From Dissulfuribacter thermophilus (lineage in GTDB: Bacteria > Desulfobacterota > Dissulfuribacteria > Dissulfuribacterales > Dissulfuribacteraceae), in NCBI RefSeq assembly GCF_001687335.1, contig NZ_MAGO01000002.1, forward strand, positions 1 to 64,000: 64,000 nt of DNA, written 5' to 3'. How positions within the stretch are numbered: the stretch's first letter is position 1; each line of letters opens with the position of its first letter. Positions 33,313-41,711 of the stretch are shown here, piece after piece. A program made the translations under genes and the position numbers. The notes under the pieces are model-generated. The model did no database searches. It was given only the letters and a program-made list of their open reading frames with translations, and was not told where the DNA came from.

Positions 33313-33615
33313 ATGGTAAAGATCATCCGCGTGCATGGGAAAAGTCTATTCCCTGACTTCCACCCAGGCGATTACGTCCTGCTGTGGACTGGAAAGCGTG
33401 CTGTGCGCACCATCAAAGAAGGCGACGTGATTGTCTTCCGCCAGGCCGCCTACGGAACACTAATTAAGCGGGTTGAGAAGGTCGACCCAGAGAACGGCCT
33501 ACTGCACGTGCGCGGCACTCACCCTGCCAGCGCGGATAGCAAATACTTTGGCCCCATCCCCCCTGAGGAAGTCATCGGCAAGATGATAGCTCACATCCGC
33601 CGCCCCAGCAAATGA
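33313..33615 (+). CDS. sodX: Nickel-SOD maturation protease, S26 signal-peptidase-like
   Basis: This 100-residue protein has a signal-peptidase I-like fold. Ser11 lies in VHGKSLFPDFHPGDYVLL and Lys52 in GTLIKRVEK, matching the Ser/Lys dyad. No membrane anchor is present, consistent with a cytoplasmic SodX that trims the Ni-SOD propeptide so that His1 can bind nickel. It lies 51 bases after sodN. The ribosome site is weak, so lower expression than sodN is likely. Confidence 0.88.
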   Translation: MVKIIRVHGKSLFPDFHPGDYVLLWTGKRAVRTIKEGDVIVFRQAAYGTLIKRVEKVDPENGLLHVRGTHPASADSKYFGPIPPEEVIGKMIAHIRRPSK

Positions 33616-33797
33616 GGAGAGCCCCCAAGTAGGCCAGTCCTTACAGGTTCTCTCGTATGGGTAGCGCCCCAATAGTTCCATCCCTTCTATGCCTCTATCG
33701 TCGCTGCCCTCCCCTCAAAGCGTGGGCTTACAGGCAGGAAAGGTTATTTTTAAAAATGACATTTTTTATTAGGCCCAACTAATTTTTTTAATTCTTC

Positions 33798-33851
33798 TTG
33801 ACAAGCACCTTTTCTTTAGGTAGTTTCGTTTCGCTAGTTAGGCATGCCTAA
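33798..33851 (+). promoter_or_regulatory. Promoter and DtxR/MntR-like palindromic operator
   Basis: TTGACA at 33798-33803 is followed at 33838-33851 by the perfect 14-base palindrome TTAGGCATGCCTAA, 31 bases before the porin start. The TTAGG...CCTAA arms resemble sites of DtxR-family metal regulators, although the spacing is shorter than the classic iron box. Outer TAGTTT and AAACTA copies extend the symmetry. Metal-dependent control of the porin and cytochrome pair is inferred. Confidence 0.45.
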
Positions 33852-33882
33852 AAAAACTAAAACTATCTAAGGAGGTTTGGTA

Positions 33883-35088
33883 ATGCGAATCTTTAAGACG
33901 CTCGTTTTCTTTGGATTCTTCTTAGCCAATGTCACATTGGCCGCGGCACAGGCACCTCAAGAACAGACACTATCCATCGAAGAACGCCTTAGGCGCCTCG
34001 AGGCGCAACTAAAGGCCCAACAAAGTACAGATAGACGCTTTCACCTCGGAGGCTATGGGGAAATACATGGAAACTTTAAGAGCGGCGGTGGTGATCAGGT
34101 GGATTTTCACCGTCTCGTATTCTACGTTGGATACGATTTCAGCAATTGGATAAAATTTAGCTCAGAAATAGAACTGGAACACGCCTTTGTCTCTGACGGT
34201 TCCGACGGAGAAGTGGCCCTTGAACAGGGTTATGTAGACTTTTTGTTAGATCCAAAACTAAATGTGAGAATTGGTAGATTTCTCACACCCTTGGGAATTA
34301 TCAATCAACATCATGAGCCACCCTCTTTCAACGGTGTGGAAAGGCCGGTGTTTTCCAAATACATAATACCCACTACCTGGCCTTCTGACGGAATCGGTGT
34401 GTTTGGAAGATTCAGCCGAGGACTTCAGTACGAATTTTATATTGCAGGAGGCCTTGATGGGTCTGGCTTCGATCCAGTTAAGGGAATAAGGGGCGGTAGG
34501 ATCACCGAAAGGCCCAGCTTAAATGATCCCGCAATAATGGGGCGTATCGACGTGTTCCCACTGGAATTGGCTGGAGTCGCCAGCGATCACCTTCTTCGAA
34601 CAGGGATCTCAGTGTATGCAGGGGGGATAAACAATGGTAACGAAGGAGACGACCCTGATGTAAGCGGTGACATCTCGATTCTGTCTGCAGATTTTGAATA
34701 CACATACTCACGACTCGATCTCAAGGGAGTTGTAGCCTGGGAAAAAATAGATGACAAAGAGGGACTTAAACAAGGGGTAGCTGACGAAATCCTTGGCTGG
34801 TACCTGGAAGGAGCTGTTCACTGGTTGCCCAATTCCTGGAAAAAAGGCAGGCTCGCCAAGAGTGACAGTACTGTTTTTCTCCGCTATGAGGACATAGACA
34901 CCCAGTATCGCATGCCACAGGGTGTTGAAGAAGATCCAAAAGGAGAACGCTCTGTTTGGACTACAGGAATTGGCTTCTATCCCGTTCCCAACCTGGTCTT
35001 GAAAATGGATTACCAAATCGTCGACTATGCCGACTCGTCAGTAAATGACGAATACAAATGGAACGTGGGCATTGGATGGCAATTTTAG
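33883..35088 (+). CDS. Outer-membrane porin-like beta-barrel
   Basis: About 401 residues from ATG 33883, with GGAGG seven bases upstream. A signal peptide ends near LAAAQA. A short coiled-coil segment (LSIEERLRRLEAQLKAQQ) follows, and then alternating amphipathic strands ending in aromatic IGWQF, as expected of a 14-16-strand barrel recognised by BAM. The fold resembles OprO/OprP-type or related deltaproteobacterial porins. Substrate unknown. It is followed 10 bases later by a lipoprotein cytochrome gene, suggesting a link to metal or electron-acceptor use. Confidence 0.75.
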   Translation: MRIFKTLVFFGFFLANVTLAAAQAPQEQTLSIEERLRRLEAQLKAQQSTDRRFHLGGYGEIHGNFKSGGGDQVDFHRLVFYVGYDFSNWIKFSSEIELEHAFVSDGSDGEVALEQGYVDFLLDPKLNVRIGRFLTPLGIINQHHEPPSFNGVERPVFSKYIIPTTWPSDGIGVFGRFSRGLQYEFYIAGGLDGSGFDPVKGIRGGRITERPSLNDPAIMGRIDVFPLELAGVASDHLLRTGISVYAGGINNGNEGDDPDVSGDISILSADFEYTYSRLDLKGVVAWEKIDDKEGLKQGVADEILGWYLEGAVHWLPNSWKKGRLAKSDSTVFLRYEDIDTQYRMPQGVEEDPKGERSVWTTGIGFYPVPNLVLKMDYQIVDYADSSVNDEYKWNVGIGWQF

Positions 35089-35097
35089 GGGATCGAG

Positions 35098-35394
35098 ATG
35101 ATGGCTAAAAATATATTTGCCATTAAGGCCAACCGTATTCTAACGATATTGTGCGCTGTTTCATTCATGGCCCTGGGGCTTTTGGCATGTGCCCCCAAGG
35201 CCACGCCCACAGGCTCCATAGAAGGCAAGGCCATCATGATGGGAGCATGCGGTGAGTGTCACAGGATCTTTCTGCCGCGAGAATATAGCAAAGCCGAATG
35301 GAGACCCATACTGGAAAGGATGATCCCCCTTACCAGTTTGACCCCAGAAGAAAAAATCAGATTGCAAGACTACATATTGAAAAATAGTCGCTGA
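35098..35394 (+). CDS. Monoheme c-type cytochrome lipoprotein
   Basis: This 98-residue protein has a hydrophobic signal ending LGLLAC, a lipobox that anchors the mature protein to a membrane. It carries one heme-binding motif CGECH in GACGECHRIF and a helical C-terminus (LTPEEKIRLQDYILKNS). It probably shuttles electrons in the periplasm. It sits 10 bases after the porin gene and is closed by a strong terminator. Confidence 0.8.
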   Translation: MMAKNIFAIKANRILTILCAVSFMALGLLACAPKATPTGSIEGKAIMMGACGECHRIFLPREYSKAEWRPILERMIPLTSLTPEEKIRLQDYILKNSR

Positions 35395-35400
35395 AAACAT

Positions 35401-35436
35401 GGCCCAGTCAATACTGACTGGGCCTCCATTTTTTAT
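35401..35436 (+). terminator. Rho-independent terminator after porin-cytochrome
   Basis: GGCCCAGTCA (35401-35410) pairs perfectly with TGACTGGGCC (35415-35424) around a four-base loop and is followed by a T-rich tail at 35429-35434. It ends the plus-strand transcript. The convergent antiporter gene stops within the tail. Confidence 0.85.
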
Positions 35437-37481
35437 AGAGCCTCCAATTTTTTTGACGTACCGCCCTCACCTACTCCTTTTTTTCGTTCCTTTCTTTTGT
35501 CCGGACCTGAAAAAATGTTGATAGCTTCTGCTATTTTTTCAGAAGATCCAAGGACAAAAAGCACATCGTTGCACTGAAGCAGCATGTCTGCACCAGGATT
35601 GGACAATACCTGAGAGTCGCGAAGTATTGCCACTACGGAAATCCCATAACGCCTTCTTAAGTCGATCTCAGCAAGGGTTTTGCCAATTAATGGTGATCCT
35701 GGCAAGATCCGAAACGTACTGACATCCACGTCATGGAGCTGAAGTTTCAAATCAAACAAAGATGGCGAGGTGTTGGAAAGACTGCGAAACATCTCGTAAC
35801 CATCTGCTCGCACCTCATTGACCAGCCTCTCGATTTCATCTCTGGGTATAAAATATTTCCTCAAAACCCGAGTAAATATCTCCACTGATGTCTCAAATTC
35901 TTCTGGGATGACTTCGTCTGCTCCCAATTCATACAGAGGCTTCATCTCTTGGAGATAACGGGTTCGTACAATCAAATAAACCTTCGGATTGAGTCTCCGA
36001 ATGATTTCAACGATTCTACGGGTGGCCGTGGGATCGTTAATTGCAATTACCACAATTCTCGCTTCTTTGATGTTCGTATGCTGGAGTACAGCCTCCTGGG
36101 TTGCATCGCCATAATAAATAGTTTCCCCCTTGGCTTGTTCGCTCCTTACTGTTTCTGGGTTCATCTCTATGATTACATATGGGATACCAGCGACTCTGGC
36201 TGCGCGTGCCACATTTCTCCCGTTCACTCCAAAACCGATTATGATAAGATGATCTTTTTTGTCTACGACCTCGATCTCTGAGACAGGATAAAACCCCGAT
36301 ATCAACCGTTTGGGAAGCGGCAAACGTATGATGATGTCTGCCAGGCGAGGCGCCAAGGTTATAATGAATGGTGTCGCCGCCATGCTAAGAATAGAGACAG
36401 CCAGAAACATCTGATAAATATCTCCGGCCAGTAAACCGTATTCAAGACCAGTTCTAGACAAAATGAAAGAAAATTCACCGATCTGACTGAGGGCAAGACC
36501 AACCAATATGGCGGTGCGAAGTGGAAAGCCCAGCAAAATGGTAACAAAGATAGCGACGATGGCCTTCAAGACCAAGACGCTTAGAGCAATCAGCAGGATG
36601 GACCCAGGCTGCTGGAAAAAAAAACCGATATCAAGCATCATGCCAATAGAGACAAAAAAGAAGGTCGTGAATACATCCCGAAAAGGTAAAATATTCCCAA
36701 GGGCCTGATGGCTGTACTCAGATTCGGAAATGATCAATCCTGCTAAAAATGCCCCAAGGGCAAGGGATAACCCTACCCTAGAGGTTAGCCACGCAACGCC
36801 AAGGCATATTACAATCACGCTCAACAGAAAGAGTTCTTGATTGCGCGTTCTTGCAATTTGATACAACACTTGGGGCACAATCCATCTTGCAGAGACCATC
36901 ACCAACAGGATGATACCGATTCCTTTGGCCAGAAGAAAGAAAAGGGTCTCCCATACATTCCCGGTTGCTCCAGCCAATAGCGGTGTGACCAATATCATTG
37001 GAACAATTATGATGTCCTGAAAGATGAGGATGCCAAGGGTTGTCCGCCCGTGTGGACTATCAACTTCTGCTCTTTCTTGGATTAGTTTGAGTACAATGGC
37101 CGTACTGCTCAAGGCCACGAGAAATCCAATGAAGACAGCCTCGCCAAAAGATTGACCAAACTGCCTGGCTATGAACAATGTGGCCAAAAAGGTCAGCAGC
37201 ACCTGAAGCGATCCGCCCACTAGGACGGACTTCTTGATCTGCAACAGCCTTTCAAGTGAAAACTCGATGCCGATGGTAAAAAGCAATAATACAACACCAA
37301 CTTCAGCAAATATCTCAACTTCATGCACTGCCTTTACGAGTCCGAGTCCGTAAGGCCCTACGAATATCCCCGTGAGGATGAATCCCACAACCGCTGGAAC
37401 GCGAAGTCGATGGCAGAGAAAGAGGACAGCAATGGCCAGGCCAAATATGATGACGATGTCATTTAGAACCGGTATGTCCAT
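35433..37481 (-). CDS. CPA2-family cation:proton antiporter with RCK domain (KefB/KefC-like)
   Basis: This 682-residue protein has about twelve membrane segments in the first 380 residues (opening IVIIFGLAIAVLFLCHRLRV), then a TrkA-N/RCK nucleotide-binding domain starting IIIGFGVNGRNVARAARVAG, and a TrkA-C domain near the end (FRILPGSPLIGKTLAEIDLR). It exchanges K+ or Na+ for protons and is gated by NAD(H) or similar ligands. The C-terminal tail is lysine-rich. It stands alone, facing the porin operon tail to tail. Confidence 0.9.
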   Translation of the reverse strand: MDIPVLNDIVIIFGLAIAVLFLCHRLRVPAVVGFILTGIFVGPYGLGLVKAVHEVEIFAEVGVVLLLFTIGIEFSLERLLQIKKSVLVGGSLQVLLTFLATLFIARQFGQSFGEAVFIGFLVALSSTAIVLKLIQERAEVDSPHGRTTLGILIFQDIIIVPMILVTPLLAGATGNVWETLFFLLAKGIGIILLVMVSARWIVPQVLYQIARTRNQELFLLSVIVICLGVAWLTSRVGLSLALGAFLAGLIISESEYSHQALGNILPFRDVFTTFFFVSIGMMLDIGFFFQQPGSILLIALSVLVLKAIVAIFVTILLGFPLRTAILVGLALSQIGEFSFILSRTGLEYGLLAGDIYQMFLAVSILSMAATPFIITLAPRLADIIIRLPLPKRLISGFYPVSEIEVVDKKDHLIIIGFGVNGRNVARAARVAGIPYVIIEMNPETVRSEQAKGETIYYGDATQEAVLQHTNIKEARIVVIAINDPTATRRIVEIIRRLNPKVYLIVRTRYLQEMKPLYELGADEVIPEEFETSVEIFTRVLRKYFIPRDEIERLVNEVRADGYEMFRSLSNTSPSLFDLKLQLHDVDVSTFRILPGSPLIGKTLAEIDLRRRYGISVVAILRDSQVLSNPGADMLLQCNDVLFVLGSSEKIAEAINIFSGPDKRKERKKGVGEGGTSKKLEAL

Positions 37482-37519
37482 ATTCCAAATTACCTTCTAG
37501 AGAGCTACCTTAAATATCA

Positions 37520-37560
37520 GCTTAACACAAACTACTAGCCAACAACAAGGCGCCACTTTT
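37520..37560 (+). mobile_element. Group II intron domain-I fragment
   Basis: The sequence CTTAACACAAACTACTAGCC then AACAACAAGGCGCCAC matches the intron at 40371-40410 (CTTAGCATAAACTACTAGCT then GACGGCAAGGGCGCCAC). The rest of 37482-37640 has no gene. It appears to be the relic of a second intron insertion close to an attC-like site. It contains no reverse-transcriptase sequence. Confidence 0.55.
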
Positions 37561-37641
37561 CCAGAGGGACCTTAGGGCAACTGATATGGTAACCTCCTTT
37601 TAGGTTACTAGATTATGACTTCGAAACCTCGGACAAGACCA

Positions 37642-37695
37642 GGGGCAGTGTCTAGCATGGAGCGCCACTTAGATGCAAGTCCAGTGTAACTGTTT
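37642..37695 (-). other. attC-like site A (integron cassette recombination site)
   Basis: Read on the minus strand, just after the SRA-HNH stop codon, the sequence GTTACACTGGACTTGCAT then GGCGCTCCATGCTAGACACT can fold on itself and closely resembles attC-like site C at 40 kb (same CTGGACT-GCAT and GCTCCATGCTAG blocks). It lacks a clear terminal core, so this is the weakest-defined of the full sites. Confidence 0.45.
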
Positions 37696-37704
37696 ATTTG
37701 TCGA

Positions 37705-38394
37705 TTATTCTATTTTATCTCGCTTTTTTAGGTTATGTTTTCCGCAAAGCAGTTGAATATTATCAGGCGTGTTTGACGAACCGCCCTTGGAAAAAGGAAT
37801 AATATGGTCAAAATGTAAGTCTTCTGTTGCTCCACATTTAACACATTTCCCACCGTCCCTTTTCCACACCTCTAATTTCACCCAGGTTGGAATAATTCTT
37901 CTGTGTCTTGTTTTTTTCGGAACTGGCTTTTCGAAGTCTTCTTCACCTTCAACTGCTACCAGTTTAAACTTAAATACCTTTCTACCATTACTAACCTCAA
38001 TCCAAGAATCAACTAAATGAAATACACCGTTATATGACCAAATACCTTGTTTTATTTTTTCATACACTCTCACTCGTTCTGGCTCTCTCACTCCATTTTT
38101 ATAATCTTGAGCAGCTTTATGAAACTTGCCATTTTCTGTCAGATTTCCCGCTGGCGTATATTCTGGCTGATCTATCAACTTTGGATCAGGCATATCTTTC
38201 TTTTTAGGTGCGTCATGTCCTTCATAAATAATAGTGGAGCCATCATCCTCATATCTATCTTCATATGGTGCCCCGGGACGCACAGACATTAATATGACAG
38301 AATGATTGCCACCTATTTGATAATTCATCCCTCTTTGGAGACTAACTCCTTCTCGCCTGCACATTTCAATATATGGAATGATTTCGTTTGGCAT
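37705..38394 (-). CDS. SRA(YDG)-HNH modification-dependent endonuclease
   Basis: The N-terminal half of this 229-residue protein has YDG/SRA features (QIGGNHSVILMSVRPGAPYE, then YEDDGSTIIYEGHDA), a fold that flips and reads 5-methyl- or 5-hydroxymethylcytosine. The C-terminus is a complete HNH nuclease: CVKCGATEDLHFDHIIPFSK and NIQLLCGKHNLKK. Such two-domain proteins are type IV-like enzymes that cut modified phage DNA. It is a single-gene cassette in the integron-like array. Confidence 0.88.
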   Translation of the reverse strand: MPNEIIPYIEMCRREGVSLQRGMNYQIGGNHSVILMSVRPGAPYEDRYEDDGSTIIYEGHDAPKKKDMPDPKLIDQPEYTPAGNLTENGKFHKAAQDYKNGVREPERVRVYEKIKQGIWSYNGVFHLVDSWIEVSNGRKVFKFKLVAVEGEEDFEKPVPKKTRHRRIIPTWVKLEVWKRDGGKCVKCGATEDLHFDHIIPFSKGGSSNTPDNIQLLCGKHNLKKRDKIE

Positions 38395-38404
38395 ATTGTC
38401 TTAC

Positions 38405-39090
38405 GGCTAACGTGTCTGTATAAACATACAATTTCCAGTCTAATTCCTTTCTGGAAATCTATTCCCCTAAAAAAATCTAGTTAAAGAAATAATGGTGGGA
38501 ATCCTGAGGAATCCAACTCCATCCTCATTTTTTTTTATAACAACCTCATTTCCAGTTCAAGATACTTTTCTTAAGTGAATACGCGTACAAATCGCTGGCT
38601 TTTGATGATATTGTGCACCATGCAGTAAAGAAGCTTCAGTATGTTCACTTTGCTTTTGCTTTTGAGAGAAAAAAGTTTAGCGGAAAGCATTAACAAATTT
38701 ACGCAACTGGTGGTTTTACTGTACCTAATCATGCATAATGCGCTCTAAACAACTGGACAAATTCTTGATCTAGTGAAGATATGAAAGTGGCTATGTGGTA
38801 AATTGAGATCTTGTATCAGAAGACAAGGCCATGAAGATGACATTCTCTCGACAACACTGAGCTATTTTCCTGCTGGAAACTATTCCTCTAGAATATGCAT
38901 ATAAAATAATCTTAAGCAGGATAGCTGGCTCATAGGCAGGCGCACCCACTTCATCATTTTTATAGCGCTGTATGAATACAGAAAGATTTGATTAATTGTG
39001 AATCAAATAATGGAGTACATATTCAAAGGTGCCTGGAAGAATTTGTTTCTCTAAATGTATAGTAACAAACTTACCTTGCTTATATGCAAT
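38405..39090 (-). mobile_element. IS1182 relic 1
   Basis: This AT-rich stretch of about 680 bases resembles the C-terminal/3' part of the IS1182 transposase at 42893-43000 (GTTCAAGAT..., ATATTGTGCACCATGCAGTA). It matches almost end to end a second relic at 46035-46800. No open frame survives. Its left edge, CTAACGTGTCTGTATAAA at about 38407-38424, matches TAACGAGTCTGTATAAA of relic 2. This explains most of the gene-free 38395-39200 interval. Confidence 0.6.
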
Positions 39091-39201
39091 CCCCTTAAAA
39101 CGCGCAATTAGTCAATCCTTTACTCAAGATCATTAACCGATATATATCAACCTCTCAGAAAAAAACAGCAGTAATCTGGCGCGCTTAAGTTTTTTTCTAA
39201 A

Positions 39202-39278
39202 GCCGCAACGACTGAACTCACTGTTTTTTTTACGGAGCGCAGCGGAGTAAAAATCCAGTGCACCCAATTGTTATGTGC
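39202..39278 (-). other. attC-like site B
   Basis: On the minus strand the site runs GCACATAACAATTGGGTGCA then CTGGATTTTTACTCCGCTGC ... CAGTGAGTTCAGTCGTTGCGGC. It begins with an AAC core box and ends with a GTT core box, with complementary inner boxes (CACTG/CAGTG) and a foldable ACTCCG...CGGAG-type centre. It directly follows the stop codon of the nuclease-like gene. This layout is that of integron attC sites. Confidence 0.7.
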
Positions 39279-39279
39279 A

Positions 39280-39771
39280 TTATTCCCTCATATGTTCCAT
39301 TATTTGAAGCATTCTAAAAAAAGGATTTTTAATATCATGAGTTGTTTCTTTTGCTAGCGATCTCAGCTGCTCAATACGTTTCTTATACTCGCCATTTATT
39401 ACTGATTCTAAGGTTTCTATCTTCTGCAAATTTTCTGTGATATAACCTACTGGTACCACAGGAGACCAAAACATAAATCTATGGTTTTTGAAGTTCTTTA
39501 AGTACTTTTTTGCATATTCCTTTTGGCGTTCATGTTTTTTCTTTATGCGACGGATAGTTTCCTGATTATTTTTATATAGTAGGCCTCTTATGTGTGTTGT
39601 TACCTCACACAAATACACAGTATCCGTTTTAAAATTCAGCCCAATAACATCTAATTCACTAAGTCCTTTTAAACCTCCACCAGGAGGACGAACATTATAA
39701 TCGATGAAATCGCATTCCTCGATAAGTTGAAGATAAGCACCTACAATAAATTCCCCTATATCAGTTAGCAT
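39280..39771 (-). CDS. Restriction-endonuclease-like cassette protein, 163 residues
   Basis: The sequence contains ELDVIGLNFKTDTVYLCEVT at about residues 38-57. An acidic residue, then a beta-hairpin and an E-V-T strand resemble the PD-(D/E)XK nuclease core, with Thr in place of the usual Lys. A lysine-rich helix follows. The start overlaps the stop of the upstream 149-residue gene by one base, so the two form one cassette. Function is inferred only from the core pattern. Confidence 0.6.
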   Translation of the reverse strand: MLTDIGEFIVGAYLQLIEECDFIDYNVRPPGGGLKGLSELDVIGLNFKTDTVYLCEVTTHIRGLLYKNNQETIRRIKKKHERQKEYAKKYLKNFKNHRFMFWSPVVPVGYITENLQKIETLESVINGEYKKRIEQLRSLAKETTHDIKNPFFRMLQIMEHMRE

Positions 39772-40220
39772 TAATCCGCTTTTCCTTTAGTACTTACTTC
39801 CTTTTCAATGGATTTTAAAATTTTTAAAATTAGGCCTGATTCAAATGCTGAGACCAAAGCCCCATCGCAAAACCTGTCATTCCTTACAATTGCGGTAATC
39901 AATTTACATTTCGTCACAAGATCAATTGTATTGAAATCGAATCCCTCGTCACTTGCAATTTTTCGTCCTTCATCCCACGACCCCCAATCAAAGTTTATGA
40001 TAATCGGGATGGCATAAACAATTTCTAAAAATTTAGAGACAATGGGTGCTGGGACAGAATATGGAAATGTTATGACTCCTTCTTTATTCTTATCTCCTCC
40101 ACACCATTCACAAAACTTTGATGTGTTTTCAATCTCCGGAATCAATGCCAGCAATGGCTGCCAATCTTGATACATAAGAGCATCTATTTTAGATTTACAA
40201 TTTTTCTCATCTATCATCAT
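39771..40220 (-). CDS. DUF6508-like cassette protein, 149 residues
   Basis: This mostly helical protein has NTSKFCEWCGGDKNKEGVIT near residue 35, FDWGSWDEGRKIASDEGFDF, and the C-terminal segment ITAIVRNDRFCDGALVSAFE. These blocks resemble DUF6508 proteins, whose role is unknown. It is the first gene of a two-gene cassette with the nuclease-like protein. The combination suggests a toxin or nuclease with a helper, but this is untested. Confidence 0.6.
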   Translation of the reverse strand: MMIDEKNCKSKIDALMYQDWQPLLALIPEIENTSKFCEWCGGDKNKEGVITFPYSVPAPIVSKFLEIVYAIPIIINFDWGSWDEGRKIASDEGFDFNTIDLVTKCKLITAIVRNDRFCDGALVSAFESGLILKILKSIEKEVSTKGKAD

Positions 40221-40237
40221 GTGATGTATTTACCCTT

Positions 40238-40306
40238 GCACATATCGCAATGGGTCAGTGGCTAGCATGGAGCGCTAGCAGAATGCCAGTCCAGTTCACC
40301 CGATTG
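40238..40306 (-). other. attC-like site C, split by a group II intron
   Basis: On the minus strand CAATCGGGTGAACTGG ... GCTAGCGCTCCATGCTAGC ... CACTGACCCATTG forms a long imperfect hairpin (CAAT-GGGT with ACCCATTG, and CTAGC/GCTAG at the tip). The missing first core box appears to be on the far side of the intron: joining ATTG at 40306 to TTCGGC at 41877 restores a GTTCGGC/GCCGAAC core. Confidence 0.65.
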
Positions 40307-40821
40307 GTACGCCTGGCATGGGCATGGGCTCATGGGGTGAAAGTCCCCTGTAGCTGAGCCACTGTTAAGCATAAGCTTAGCATAAACTACTAGCTGACGG
40401 CAAGGGCGCCACTGTGAGGTGGGGTCTGGAGGAAGCCTGAGTGCAAAACTGCGAGCCGACGAACAGGAACTGCATAAAAGGCCGAACACCCTGGGTGAAC
40501 TAGCCAGGCATAGCAAAACCCTGTGGCTCAAGGGACACGGTAGATGCAGCGGAAGGGCTGTGAAAGTCCATGCTCTTATCCGGAGAGGCCTGTGTCCAGG
40601 GGTGATGATCTGGTTGCCCATTGGTGACATTCCGGGTTTTGGGGTCACCGGTGACCATGACTCCAGGCACTTTCAGGGAGTCTCCGCCTGGAAGGTGAGC
40701 GAAGAGCAGGAGACAGACAAATGGGCACCCTTCAGCGCTTTATGGAGCAATCCATGAAGTAAGGGCACAGGAGTCAGCAGAGGCCATAGTAGCCTAACGC
40801 CTGGAGTTGATGCCACACCAC

Positions 40822-41640
40822 CTTATTCGAGCTTCTTGGCTCCATAAATTTAAAGGATGCCTGGAAGCAAGTTTTGGCCAATAAAGGAGCGCCTGGAATA
40901 GATGGAATTACAATCCAGGAATATCCTCAGTGGATATCCAGCAGGGCCTGCTCCAGATCATGACGCCTGTATTTGAGCCTGGCTTTTCAGATTCAAGTTA
41001 TGGTTTTCGTCCTAACCGTTCAGCCCATGATGCAGTAGAGGCAGATGAAGGAGTATGTGAAACAAGGATACAATGTAGTGGTAGATATGGATATCTCGAA
41101 GTTCTTCGACAATGTTGATCATGACATACTGATGCATCTTGTGGCCAAGAAGGTAAAGGACAAGGCCATACTGAGGCTGATTGGCCGGTATCTTAGAGCA
41201 GTTTACCCTGTATAGATATTGTACAGGGGGTTCCTCCAAAAGAGACTCAAGCTGGAGCTAAACCAGAAAAAGAGCCGAGTGGTGCCAGTGAATCAATGTA
41301 AGTTCCTGGAATTTTCTTTCAGTGGAAAAAAATCATCTGGCACGAGGAGAGCCTGAAGCGTTTCTAGTACATGGTCCGCAAGCTGACGGGCAGAAACTGG
41401 AGAGTTGCCATGGAGTATCGGCGCAAGAAGCTAAACGAGTTCCTTCGGGGATGGTGTCACTATTACTGCATATTTGATTACTACAGGCCGATTCCCAGGC
41501 TAGACGAGTGGATACGAAGACGACTCAGAATGTGCTTTTGGAAAGAATGGAAAACGCCACGAAACCGGGTAAAGAATCTCTTGAAGCTGGGATGCAATCT
41601 AGCCCAGGCCAAAAAGACCGGGGCAAGCTCCAAAGGATAG
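40822..41640 (+). pseudogene. Group II intron reverse transcriptase/maturase, broken
   Basis: Frames in order carry RT motifs (ANKGAPGIDG-like near 40880; ILQIMTPVFEPGFSDSSYGF then RPNRSAHDAV; VVVDMDISKFFDNVDHDILM), then jump to KLKLELNQKKSRVVPVNQCK and the maturase/C-terminal part (VRKLTGRNWRVAMEYRRKKL then RGWCHYYCIFDYY). The segment with the catalytic YADD box is deleted near 41204-41230, and there are several frameshifts. It cannot be an active reverse transcriptase. Confidence 0.8.
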
Positions 41641-41684
41641 TGGCGCCTGGCCAGGACTTTGGCCACTCAATCAGGCATGACGAA

Positions 41685-41711
41685 TACCCTGTACAATATC
41701 TGTACAGGGTA
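41685..41711. repeat. 27-bp palindrome inside the intron (second copy at 41204-41230)
   Basis: TACCCTGTACA and TGTACAGGGTA are perfect 11-base arms around ATATC. A slightly diverged copy in inverse orientation sits at 41204-41230, at the point where the maturase has lost its YADD region. It may be a palindromic unit that inserted twice or mediated the deletion. Confidence 0.5.

Noticed and set aside
37642-40306. CRISPR-like interpretation of the repeated attC-type motifs
   Set aside because: Repeats are unequal, 0.9-4 kb apart, palindromic along their length and separated by genes, not by short spacers; no cas genes are present.
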